The translations under genes and the position numbers were made by a program. Source: DATKMS01 sp041497995 (GTDB lineage: Bacteria > Desulfobacterota > Binatia > HRBIN30). Taken from it: a stretch of 16,670 nucleotides of DNA. The notes under the pieces were generated by a model, which was not told where the DNA came from, did no database searches, and saw only the letters and a list, made by a program, of their open reading frames with translations. This document shows, piece after piece, positions 8,604 through 14,562 of the stretch (the first letter of the stretch is position 1; every line of letters starts with the position of its first letter). Location: NCBI GenBank assembly GCA_041497995.1, contig JBGQHM010000112.1:1-16670 (forward strand), in the 5' to 3' direction.

Positions 8604-8972
8604 ATGGCGATCGAAGCGAATCTTCGGCTGGCGGAAGTGCCCATCGGTCTGATGCAGCTCGACATCATGCTGCCATCACAACACTTCAGAGCGCCGCGCA
8701 AGCAGGCACCTGAACAGCGGCTCATGATTGCGGTCCTACAGGACGCATTCGAGTGCATTGAGAAGCATCGCTTTTCAACGGACTCTCACCGCCGACGCCT
8801 CTTCCGCGAGGCGGAGGAGTGGTTCTTTGCCGACGAGGTAGAGTGGCCCTACTCCTTCGAAAGCATTTGCGGCGTCCTCGACCTCGACGTGGATGCCGTC
8901 CGCCAGCGGCTGCGTATCGTCCCAGAGAGCCAACCAGTACCCGTGTCGCGCGAGGCCGTTCGGCAAGCATGA
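8604..8972 (+). CDS. Small repeated family protein, member 1 (possible HTH)
   Basis: 122 residues, no signal peptide or membrane segment. The conserved core (~36-105) reads PEQRLMIAVLQDA, CIEKHRF, RRRLFREAEEWFF, WPYSFESICGVLDL and DAVRQRLRI. The last part has the helix-turn-helix pattern of small regulators: SFESICGVLDL, a short turn, then AVRQRLRI. DNA binding is inference. Paralogues lie at 11199 and 15881 and a decayed copy at 2074. This member stops about 50 residues before the other two and lacks their conserved tail. The ATG is fixed by the family alignment and by the promoter 7 nt upstream. It is followed after 27 nt by a gene with a strong ribosome site, so the two form a likely operon. 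I do not recognise a named family. Confidence 0.8.
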   Translation: MAIEANLRLAEVPIGLMQLDIMLPSQHFRAPRKQAPEQRLMIAVLQDAFECIEKHRFSTDSHRRRLFREAEEWFFADEVEWPYSFESICGVLDLDVDAVRQRLRIVPESQPVPVSREAVRQA

Positions 8973-8999
8973 GACTTGGGACCGTTGAAAGGAGGAACC

Positions 9000-9299
9000 A
9001 TGTCAGAACGATGGCCGGAGCAGCGCGAACAGGTGATGCCCCGCGGGGGGAACGCCAACACTGGGCGGCGCGATATCTCAATGGTGCCGTTGGGCTTGAG
9101 CGTGGTCACGATCGACGCGGGCCGACAGATGGCAGAGATGGAACGCATGTTCCGCGCCGCGGGAAACCACGCTCTGCAGATGGAAGCTCTAGCGACTCTA
9201 CGACGCTGGCAGTTCGATCCGAGGTTGGACAGTGCATCTCGGCGGAGAGCGAGCGTGCTCGTCTGGAGGTTTCAACCCAATGGATGGGACGAGGTCTGA
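9000..9299 (+). CDS. Small protein with TonB-C-terminal-like segment
   Basis: 99 residues, starting at an ATG with an excellent ribosome site (AAAGGAGG, 8988-8995), 27 nt after the family gene at 8604. Residues ~60-93 (QMEALATLRRWQFDP, then ASVLVWRFQPNG) resemble the last part of TonB/energy-transducer C-terminal domains, where an ALRxWRFxP segment is followed by a strand. There is no transmembrane anchor and the domain is incomplete, so it is either a remnant or a small stand-alone version. The TonB resemblance is by eye and moderate. Its position matches that of DUF1328 in the other two units: second gene behind a family member. Confidence 0.65.
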   Translation: MSERWPEQREQVMPRGGNANTGRRDISMVPLGLSVVTIDAGRQMAEMERMFRAAGNHALQMEALATLRRWQFDPRLDSASRRRASVLVWRFQPNGWDEV

Positions 9300-9470
9300 C
9301 CAAACGCTTTGAAGCGCCGCGCCCGCACGGCCCGACCAAAGATGAGGAGAATCACTGCAGGGTTCGGCGAATCGCACCCGGTGGCGTCCAACGACACCGC
9401 GGACGGCCGAGCCCAGACCAGACGTGTAGAGCTAGCTGCGCGTCGAATGATCGCATCTCTCTATACACAC

Positions 9471-9523
9471 AGCCCCGGCGGCGCTTCCGGAGCCCCCCTC
9501 CGGTGCCGCCGGGGCTCCCCCCC
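9471..9523 (+). terminator. Strong hairpin terminator, copy 1
   Basis: AGCCCCGGCGGC (9471-9482) pairs perfectly with GCCGCCGGGGCT (9505-9516), and an inner stem CCGGAG (9487-9492) pairs with CTCCGG (9498-9503). A C-rich run follows instead of a T tract. The CATCTCTCTATACACAC block just before it (9454-9470) is also found before the matching hairpin at 11982. It ends the 8604-9299 operon. Confidence 0.75.
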
Positions 9524-9574
9524 AACTAGCAGGATCGCCATGGTCACGAACGATGTGCGCGTGAAGGGGCAGCA

Positions 9575-10393
9575 GTGAATCGGATCGTTCCCAATGCGCG
9601 GCTGGCTTGGCGAGCACTGGCATCGCCCACCGAGCGCGCGGCGCTCGTGGACCGTCGCGCGAATGCCCCTCCGCAACTCCCCGACGTCGATCGTTACAAT
9701 CGTCGATTTTACGAACGCTGCTGGCAAGCCGCCTCGCTGCTGGCGATGCCGGGGGTCCGGGCGCCGGCGAAAGCTGAGGGGTTGCAAGTTGAAATTGGCT
9801 GTGGTCTGCGGCCGCGCCTGCCGCTTGCCGGGGCGTTGTTCGTCGATGTCAGTCCAACCGCATGCACGAAGCTTCGGCGCGCCGGTGCGCGTGTCATCCG
9901 TGCGAGCATCGACGCGCTGCCGTTCGCGTCGGGTGCCGTATCGCAGCTGTACCTGTTCGACATCCTGGAACACGTCAGCGATGACGTTGGTGTGGGGCGC
10001 GAGCTGGCGCGCGTGAGTGCGGCGAACGGATGGCTCGTCCTGAGCACGCCGCTGCATGCGCATCGGTGGCATGAGTTCGACCGCGTCGTCGGTCATGCGC
10101 GCCGGTACGAGCCGCGAGCGTTGGTGGATCTGCTCTGCGGATCCGGGTTCACGCTGGAAAGCTTCGCGCGCTTTGGTATGCGGCCGCGCAGTCCGCTACT
10201 CACTCGACTGGCTGCCTACTACCTGGTGCACCGGCCGCGGACGGCGTTCTGGTTCCAAGAGCAGTTTCTGCGCCTGGCGCACCGCACGGCGCAGCCGACG
10301 CAGTTGCGGCGTGCGGGGGTCGATGAGTTTCTTGTCCAGGTGGCGGATGCGGATGGCGCGGTGACGGCATGGCGCCATAGCCGACCCAATTGA
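9575..10393 (+). CDS. Class I SAM-dependent methyltransferase (methyltransferase-11 type)
   Basis: 272 residues, GTG start with AAGGGG (9564-9569) upstream. The SAM-binding motif I is VEIGCGLRPRL (72-82). The acidic residue at the end of strand 2 is D91 (LFVDVSP), motif II is SIDALPFASG (111-120), and motif III is LYLFDILEHVSDD (125-137), a pattern typical of the UbiE/methyltransf_11 group. STPLHAHRWHEFD (157-169) and a late helical part (220-245) may bind the substrate, which cannot be predicted. The stop overlaps the ORF of the following response regulator, so they are probably co-transcribed. No membrane segment is visible. Confidence 0.9.
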   Translation: MNRIVPNARLAWRALASPTERAALVDRRANAPPQLPDVDRYNRRFYERCWQAASLLAMPGVRAPAKAEGLQVEIGCGLRPRLPLAGALFVDVSPTACTKLRRAGARVIRASIDALPFASGAVSQLYLFDILEHVSDDVGVGRELARVSAANGWLVLSTPLHAHRWHEFDRVVGHARRYEPRALVDLLCGSGFTLESFARFGMRPRSPLLTRLAAYYLVHRPRTAFWFQEQFLRLAHRTAQPTQLRRAGVDEFLVQVADADGAVTAWRHSRPN

Positions 10394-10395
10394 AG

Positions 10396-11058
10396 ATGCG
10401 GTGCGCAAAAGCGAACTCTGGCCGCGCCGTCTTTCCCGCCGCAGCGACTGTCTTTGTCGTGGACGACAACGGCGGGGTGCGTAAGTCGTTGCGCGCGCTG
10501 CTGGAGTCGGCGGGCCTCGCAGTCGAGACGTACGCCTCGGGTGAAGAGTTCCTCGCTGCCTACGATCCCGAGCACCCGGGCTGCCTGGTGCTGGATGTCC
10601 GCTTGCGACACGGCTTGAGTGGCCTGGACCTCCAAGACGAGCTCCGCCGGCGCAAGGCGATACTCCCGATCATTGTGCTGACCGGCCACGGGGATGTGCA
10701 GACCTCCGTGCGGGCGCTGAAGGCGGGGGCATTCGACTTCCTGCAAAAGCCGGTGCCGCCCACTCTGTTGCTCGAGCGGATCGGTGCCGCGATCGACTTC
10801 GATCACCAGGCACGCGCGGTCACGACCGACCGCTCCGCCGTCAGCGAGCGACTCACGCACCTCACGCACCGCGAGCACGAAGTGATGGAGTTGGTGATCG
10901 CGGGCAAGCGGTCCCAGGAGATCGCCGCGGCGTTGCATGTCAGTGTCCGCACGGTGGAAGGGCACCGCCGCATGGTGCTCTCGAAGGCGAACGTCTCATC
11001 GGCCGCGCAGCTTATCCGTACTGTGCTGGGCGCACGCGACACAGGTCCCCGCACCTAG
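10396..11058 (+). CDS. FixJ-family response regulator (REC + LuxR-type HTH), copy 2
   Basis: 220 residues from the ATG; an in-frame TTG at 10390 is an alternative. The receiver has D23-D24, D67 (CLVLDVRL), T96 (IVLTGHG) and K118 (FLQKPV). The HTH spans ~155-210 (LTHREHEVMELV, SQEIAAALHVSVRTVEGHR). It is nearly the same as the regulator at 1278 over the whole length. Between D67 and the SGLDLQ helix it carries one residue more than copy 1 and Arg where Pro is usual. Copy 2 has about 13 extra N-terminal residues before the first strand. No kinase gene is adjacent; it follows the methyltransferase gene with overlap. Promoter C lies 81 bp downstream, as promoter A does for copy 1, which suggests a duplicated regulator-plus-target unit. 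Confidence 0.95.
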   Translation: MRCAKANSGRAVFPAAATVFVVDDNGGVRKSLRALLESAGLAVETYASGEEFLAAYDPEHPGCLVLDVRLRHGLSGLDLQDELRRRKAILPIIVLTGHGDVQTSVRALKAGAFDFLQKPVPPTLLLERIGAAIDFDHQARAVTTDRSAVSERLTHLTHREHEVMELVIAGKRSQEIAAALHVSVRTVEGHRRMVLSKANVSSAAQLIRTVLGARDTGPRT

Positions 11059-11060
11059 AG

Positions 11061-11078
11061 GACTGCGGCACCGCAGTC
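11061..11078 (+). terminator. Hairpin directly after the second FixJ-type gene
   Basis: GACTGCG (11061-11067) pairs with CGCAGTC (11072-11078) around GCAC, starting two bases after the TAG. It matches the hairpin after the first regulator in position, with one compensated pair. No T tract follows, so intrinsic termination is only a possibility. Confidence 0.45.
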
Positions 11079-11130
11079 GCACCCTCCGTCTACACGGCCC
11101 GCCGCCTGCAAGCCGCATGAGGCGGTAACC

Positions 11131-11198
11131 TACGCGTAGAACCACGCGCGTAGTACTCCGAGCTTACGGCGTTGTCGTGACTTTTGTACAAAGCGGGT
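11131..11198 (+). promoter_or_regulatory. Family promoter copy C
   Basis: Box AACCACGCGCGTAGT at 11140-11154, 9 bp, TTACGG (11164-11169), 17 bp, TACAAA (11187-11192), 6 nt, ATG 11199. With the first -10 base at -12, position +1 is the A of the ATG. Just upstream, CTACGCGTAG (11130-11139) is a perfect palindrome, shared with copy D but not with A, B or E. Confidence 0.75.
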
Positions 11199-11714
11199 AT
11201 GGCTCTTGATACGAATCGTTGTCTGGCAAGCGCGCGGACGGGCAAGCCCGACGTGCCCCTGCCCTCGCAGCACTGCCGATCTCGCGGAAGACTGACACCG
11301 GAGCACCGGCTCAGGATCGCCGTCCTCGACGAGGCGATCCAGTGCGTTGAAAAGTATCGCCTCGCCACAGATTCTCGAGGCCGACGGCTCTTCGACGAAG
11401 CGAAGCAGTGGCTGCTCGCCGGTGAGACACACTGGCCATACTCTTTCAAGCGCATCTGTGCGGTTCTCGATCTCGACGTGACCGTCGTGCGCCAACACCT
11501 GCGATTGGCCGCGGAGCAAGCGCCAGCGTCCGTGTCGCGCGAGATGCAAGTGACGACGGGCGAACGCGGAACCGCAGTCTCAGTGACATCGGATACCTCT
11601 GTGGGTTCGGCTCCAGGTATCCGATCGCCTTCTCCTCCGAGACGCTCCAGTCGAACCCACAACCCGACGCGCAGCGACGTGGGGATACCTCACGTCGCAA
11701 CGCAAACCCAATGA
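11199..11714 (+). CDS. Small repeated family protein, member 2 (possible HTH), with RNA-like C-terminal tail
   Basis: 171 residues. The family core (~34-103) shows TPEHRLRIAVLDEA, CVEKYRL, GRRLFDEAKQWLL, HWPYSFKRICAVLDL and VVRQHLRL. The end of the core could be a helix-turn-helix. Residues ~127-171 are Ser/Thr/Pro/Arg-rich (SVTSDTSVGSAPGIRS, then SRTHNPTRSD and GIPHVATQTQ). They are shared with member 3 but absent from member 1. The DNA behind this tail contains several inverted repeats, so the tail may be a by-product of a structured RNA. ATG 11199 is fixed by the family and promoter; a TTG at 11184 would lie upstream of the predicted transcript. DUF1328 follows after 13 nt. Function unknown; DNA binding is inferred. 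Confidence 0.8.
   Translation: MALDTNRCLASARTGKPDVPLPSQHCRSRGRLTPEHRLRIAVLDEAIQCVEKYRLATDSRGRRLFDEAKQWLLAGETHWPYSFKRICAVLDLDVTVVRQHLRLAAEQAPASVSREMQVTTGERGTAVSVTSDTSVGSAPGIRSPSPPRRSSRTHNPTRSDVGIPHVATQTQ
11588..11698 (+). promoter_or_regulatory. Structured RNA region ahead of DUF1328 (unit C)
   Basis: Three inverted repeats lie within the 3' coding part of the family gene. P1: ATCGGATACCT (11588-11598) with AGGTATCCGAT (11615-11625). P2: TGTGGGTTCGGCT (11600-11612) with AGTCGAACCCACA (11649-11661), one G-T pair. P3: GCGACGTG (11674-11681) with CACGTCGC (11691-11698), extendable inward to an ATA loop. The 5' arm of P2 lies within the loop of P1, so they either form a pseudoknot or exclude each other. 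P3 ends ~30 nt before the DUF1328 start. Control of that gene is inference. Confidence 0.5.
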
Positions 11715-11727
11715 AGAGGAGGAAACC

Positions 11728-11907
11728 ATGTTGCACTACGCAGTCGTGTTCTTCGTGATCGCCCTCATTGCCTCGCTGCTGGGGTTCGGTGGCATCGCTG
11801 GCTTGTCCGCACAGATTGGCTGGATGTTCGCAGTCGTCGCCGTGATCTTCCTCGCCGTCGCGCTGCTCAGTGGCCGAGGTGGCCGGGGCCCTATCTCAAT
11901 TCCGTAA
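11728..11907 (+). CDS. DUF1328 family small membrane protein (YtjA-like)
   Basis: 59 residues. The start MLHYAVVFFVIALIASLLGF followed by GGIAGLSAQIGWMF and VIFLAVALLSGRGG is the DUF1328/YtjA pattern: two hydrophobic helices around a glycine-rich turn, in the inner membrane. The family is small, widespread and often stress-associated, but its role is not known. The ATG has a strong ribosome site (AGAGGAGG) 13 nt after the family gene stop, so translation depends on this site, unlike the leaderless first gene. A GC-rich hairpin ends the unit at 11982. A truncated paralogue is at 16415. Confidence 0.9.
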   Translation: MLHYAVVFFVIALIASLLGFGGIAGLSAQIGWMFAVVAVIFLAVALLSGRGGRGPISIP

Positions 11908-11981
11908 TGCCGTGGGCGCTCGCAGATGCAGCGTCTCACGCAATAACTCCCACTCACGCAAACATCTCTCTACACACACCG

Positions 11982-12020
11982 CCCCGGCGGCGTTCCCGCA
12001 CCCCTCCGGTGCCGCCGGGG
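11982..12020 (+). terminator. Strong hairpin terminator, copy 2
   Basis: CCCCGGCGGC (11982-11991) pairs with GCCGCCGGGG (12011-12020), followed by TTCCCCC. It is preceded by CATCTCTCTACACACAC (from 11963). The ~65-bp block is a near copy of the terminator at 9454-9523, including the inner CCCCTCCGGTGCCGCC sequence. It ends the 11199-11907 unit. Confidence 0.75.
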
Positions 12021-12121
12021 TTCCCCCAAACTCATCCTGCTGCTGACCGAACGGCTGCAATTCCGACCTCTGCCCTCGAGTACTATGTGGGCCGCAAGGA
12101 CGAGTTCCCAAGGAGCCCGAG

Positions 12122-12415
12122 ATGCACCGAATACGGAAGCGAACGAAGACGCTGTTGTTCAGTGGAATGCTGACTCTGTGCGTGGCAGCTGGCTGCGCTG
12201 GCCACACGAGTAGGACCACTCAGACGGTCACGACGCAGCAGTCGGGCACTACGGCTGGTGCCAACGAGGAGCATCCGGCTGCATCCAATAGAACGGTAAC
12301 CACCACCACCACCACGGACAGCGATGAGAAGTCTCCTGGGATCGTCGGTAGTGCCTTCAGTTTGGTGTGGGCCGTTATCAGCTTCCCATTTCGCGTCATT
12401 GGTGCCCTTTTCTGA
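12122..12415 (+). CDS. Small lipoprotein
   Basis: 97 residues. A basic N-terminus (MHRIRKRTK), a hydrophobic core (LLFSGMLTL) and the lipobox VAAGC (Cys ~25) mark a lipoprotein processed by signal peptidase II. The middle is Thr/Ser/Gln-rich and flexible (HTSRTTQTVTTQQSG, TVTTTTTTD). The end is a hydrophobic amphipathic segment (GIVGSAFSLVWAVISFPFRV) that may lie in or on the membrane. Ribosome site AAGGAG (12110-12115). A TACTAT at 12081-12086 could be a -10. No known family is recognised. It stands alone, with the next gene in the opposite direction. Confidence 0.85.
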   Translation: MHRIRKRTKTLLFSGMLTLCVAAGCAGHTSRTTQTVTTQQSGTTAGANEEHPAASNRTVTTTTTTDSDEKSPGIVGSAFSLVWAVISFPFRVIGALF

Positions 12416-12482
12416 GAGCGCGCTAAGGGGCGTTTGTTGGGCTCGATTGTTTCATAGGCGAGCGATCAGCCGTATGGCCGCC

Positions 12483-13397
12483 TCAGAAGAGCTGTAGCTC
12501 CTTAGCATCGATGCGTGCCAGAAGATCGTGTAGTCGCGTCGCCATCGCGTCGATCTCGCTTACCGTCAGACCGAACTGGATTCGACCTGGGACGACCCGC
12601 GTTCCCACTTCCGGGTCGCAGTTGGGGCTGGGTGCAACGGCGCGCAGGACACCCGCGTGATCTGCCGCCAACTCTCCGAGGACACCAAACTTGGAGAGTT
12701 GTTGCCGAGAGACGCGGCGCAGACGATCGATCGACTGCTTTGGCAGACCACCGATCCGAATTGCGTCGAAGTGCCACGTAAAGAAGTTGTACAGAACGCC
12801 GCCGAAGGCGATTCCATTGTCGATCGAGAACACCCGTGGGGTCGACGGGTCGGTCGGCATCGGGAAGTTGTTACTGCGCGCATCGCGGTGGGCGATGAGA
12901 TAGGCGAGCAGATTGAGGTTGGCGAAATGGAAGGCGTAACGTGCATCTTCCGAAAAGCGTTTCGGGTCGAAGGCAGGGTCCGGCTGAGCGACATTCTGCA
13001 GCCACGCCGCCATTCCACCGAACACGCACCGCGTCTCCGGGATGTTCGGCGCGGTGTCTTTGTCGACCGCGGCATACGCATCGAGTGAAATGCCACGCGC
13101 CACGACTGGCGGCACGGGATAGTCTTCCGGATCCAGGAACAGTTCCTGGACCGCGTACGCGCCAACTTCCCGGCGCGGCGAGTTGTTCCACCCCTCGCCG
13201 CCCGCTGGCGCCGCCTTCCATTTCACATCGACGCTGAAATGGTTTTCGTGGAAGACGAGTGAGAGCTTCTTCGCGCCCGTAGTGCCGCCCCCGGCGGCGT
13301 CCACGCGAGCGATCTCGAAGTTGTCGTTCCAGAGAAGCTCGAGCAGCTTGGTCGGCGGCAGCGGTAGGTTGGCGGTTGGATCGAACACTTGAGCCAT
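12483..13397 (-). CDS. Kinase-fold protein (FAM20 / PI3-4K / HipA-like), uncharacterised
   Basis: 304 residues from the ATG at 13397. A TTG at 13475 would add 26 residues and is less likely; GGGGAGG lies 13 nt before the ATG. The order of motifs fits an atypical kinase: a VDVKWK strand with possible ATP Lys (59-61), a helix with Glu (REVGAYAVQELF, E78) followed by a PVPPVV strand, catalytic loop AHRDARSNNF (169-178, D172 and N176/N177), and a metal-binding D193 in FSIDNGIAFGG (190-200). The DNG-x-x-FG end is most like FAM20-type kinases, and HRDxxxxN resembles PI3K/HipA loops. No signal peptide or HTH is seen, so it is probably cytoplasmic. The substrate is unknown. The assignment rests on motifs seen by eye. 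Confidence 0.75.
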   Translation of the reverse strand: MAQVFDPTANLPLPPTKLLELLWNDNFEIARVDAAGGGTTGAKKLSLVFHENHFSVDVKWKAAPAGGEGWNNSPRREVGAYAVQELFLDPEDYPVPPVVARGISLDAYAAVDKDTAPNIPETRCVFGGMAAWLQNVAQPDPAFDPKRFSEDARYAFHFANLNLLAYLIAHRDARSNNFPMPTDPSTPRVFSIDNGIAFGGVLYNFFTWHFDAIRIGGLPKQSIDRLRRVSRQQLSKFGVLGELAADHAGVLRAVAPSPNCDPEVGTRVVPGRIQFGLTVSEIDAMATRLHDLLARIDAKELQLF

Positions 13398-13533
13398 GGC
13401 GTATACGAATCCTCCCCGCGGCACGGTTACAACTCGTCCCAGAATAGCCCTGCGAACTGAACGCTGCCACGTCAACCGCCGCAGGGGACGCTCGCCATCG
13501 GCTTCAGTGAAGCGGGCCCGTAGCGCGTAAGGC

Positions 13534-13601
13534 TACGCGTAGAACCACGCGCGTAGTTGTCCGATCTTACGACGGCACAGCGGCTTTCGTACAATCAAAC
13601 C
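13534..13601 (+). promoter_or_regulatory. Family promoter copy D, in front of the membrane-protein operon
   Basis: Box AACCACGCGCGTAGT at 13543-13557, 9 bp, TTACGA (13567-13572), 17 bp, TACAAT (13590-13595, the best -10 of the five), 6 nt, ATG 13602. The palindrome CTACGCGTAG precedes the box (13533-13542). The family gene is missing here and an 18-codon ORF takes its place. Confidence 0.75.
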
Positions 13602-13658
13602 ATGGCCAGTTCTCCGTGCTCATCAATCGCAAGGCTCGATCGTGAGCAGATGGCGTAG
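13602..13658 (+). CDS. 18-codon ORF at the family start position (leader peptide or remnant)
   Basis: The ORF ATG GCC ... TAG encodes MASSPCSSIARLDREQMA and starts exactly where the family genes start behind promoters A, B, C and E. Beyond the initial Met-Ala it shows no family similarity. If the transcript is leaderless, ribosomes would load here and reach the GTG of the next gene 15 nt after the stop, so it may act as a leader. It may also be only the scar left when the family gene was lost. Confidence 0.35.
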   Translation: MASSPCSSIARLDREQMA

Positions 13659-13673
13659 TCGGGCAGGTCAATC

Positions 13674-14084
13674 GTGGAACTTGCAGAACCATCACGAACG
13701 AACGGCGACAGCGCCGGAGGCGACAGCCTCACGGGCGCGCCGTCTGTGTCCTCATCGCTCGAGCATTTGGTGGCCGGCAGTCAAGGTGTGATCACCAAGC
13801 GCATCGACTTGGCGTTGCTCGAAGGGCGAGAGCTGCTCTCGCGTACCCTCCAAGGCTCCGTCTTGGTTGGCCTCGGCATCATCCTGGCGGCGGCCGCGTG
13901 GTTCGCCGTGACGGCGTGCGTGGTGCTGTTAGTGATCCCAGATGCGAGCCGGGTCGGTCGCTTGGCCGCCTTCGGCTTGCTCAACGCAGGGACTGCGGTT
14001 GGGCTCGTCACGCTCGCCATGCGCCGCGGTCGGCCGCAGAGACCGGTGCGCCCGAACGGCAACGGGTCCAGTACCACAACGTGA
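13674..14084 (+). CDS. YqjE / holin-III-like membrane protein
   Basis: 136 residues, GTG start with GGGCAGG (13661-13667). A Ser/Gly-rich start precedes an amphipathic helix (SQGVITKRIDLALLEGREL, ~36-54) and two hydrophobic helices (~62-87 and ~94-115) before a basic tail. The helix-plus-two-TM layout and the LALLEGRELL segment are those of the YqjE/Phage_holin_3_6 group, inner-membrane proteins often found with YqjD-like genes. It is the first full gene behind promoter D and starts an operon of six genes. The holin name reflects family membership only; phage lysis is not implied. Confidence 0.75.
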   Translation: MELAEPSRTNGDSAGGDSLTGAPSVSSSLEHLVAGSQGVITKRIDLALLEGRELLSRTLQGSVLVGLGIILAAAAWFAVTACVVLLVIPDASRVGRLAAFGLLNAGTAVGLVTLAMRRGRPQRPVRPNGNGSSTTT

Positions 14085-14114
14085 ACCGCTACCAGCCGAA
14101 GGAAAGAACGGACC

Positions 14115-14351
14115 GTGCAAAAGACCGACTTCGCCGAACAGCGTCAGGACCTCCTACAATCGATCGAACGCGATCAGGAAGAGGTGCGCGTCGCCGTGCA
14201 GGAGCTCACGGGTGCGGCGCACTCCACGCTCAACGTGAGCGAGCACATCAAGGAGTTCCCACTGACGTGGGCGATGGGCGCATTTCTCGTCGGCGCGTGG
14301 CTGGGCAGTCGCGGCGCTCCACTGAACGCCACCGGACAAAGGAGATCGTGA
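14115..14351 (+). CDS. Small membrane-anchored protein, DUF3618-like
   Basis: 78 residues, GTG start with GAAGGAAAG upstream. A charged helix (~5-32, QDLLQSIERDQEEVRVAVQE) resembles the region of DUF3618 proteins that precedes a single membrane segment, here PLTWAMGAFLVGAWLGS (~49-65). The stop overlaps the next start by one base (TGATG), indicating coupled translation. Family assignment is by pattern only. Confidence 0.65.
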   Translation: MQKTDFAEQRQDLLQSIERDQEEVRVAVQELTGAAHSTLNVSEHIKEFPLTWAMGAFLVGAWLGSRGAPLNATGQRRS

Positions 14352-14557
14352 TGACCACAGATCAGATCGCGGAGGAGCGGCCGTTGCCGCCACGCGCGGA
14401 GCACGTGCAACCAGACATCGCAGCCGTCCGCTCCAAAGTGACGGACCTGGAACAACAGGCCCGCACACTGATCAGACAACGGCCGGTCGTGGCGGTGCTG
14501 GCCGCCGCCGGCGTCGGCTATCTGGTTGCCCGCCTCGTCGCTCGGGGAACGAGGTGA
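14351..14557 (+). CDS. DUF883/YqjD-like small membrane protein
   Basis: 68 residues. A coiled helix (IAAVRSKVTDLEQQARTLIR) is followed by RQRPVVAVLAAAGVGYLVAR, the C-terminal pattern of DUF883/YqjD proteins, which in Escherichia coli tether ribosomes to the membrane in stationary phase. The N-terminal half is shorter than in typical members. ATG overlaps the previous stop. AAAGGAG (14337-14343) serves as ribosome site. Ribosome binding is not predicted from sequence. Confidence 0.75.
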   Translation: MTTDQIAEERPLPPRAEHVQPDIAAVRSKVTDLEQQARTLIRQRPVVAVLAAAGVGYLVARLVARGTR

Positions 14558-14562
14558 GCACA

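Noticed and set aside
9309..9578. 89-codon ORF between the TonB-C-like gene and the methyltransferase
   Set aside because: It runs through the strong terminator hairpin, has no ribosome site and no recognisable motif.
11138..11165. Reading the box as an ECF/EcfG-type promoter (GAAC as -35)
   Set aside because: GAAC is present only in three copies (the others have TAAC) and no conserved CGTT-like -10 lies 16-17 bp away; the TTACGG-17-TACAAN pair is constant in all five.
13398..13475. N-terminal extension of the kinase-like protein from TTG 13475
   Set aside because: The extra residues are basic and unlike the rest; ATG 13397 has a GGGGAGG upstream, though at long spacing.
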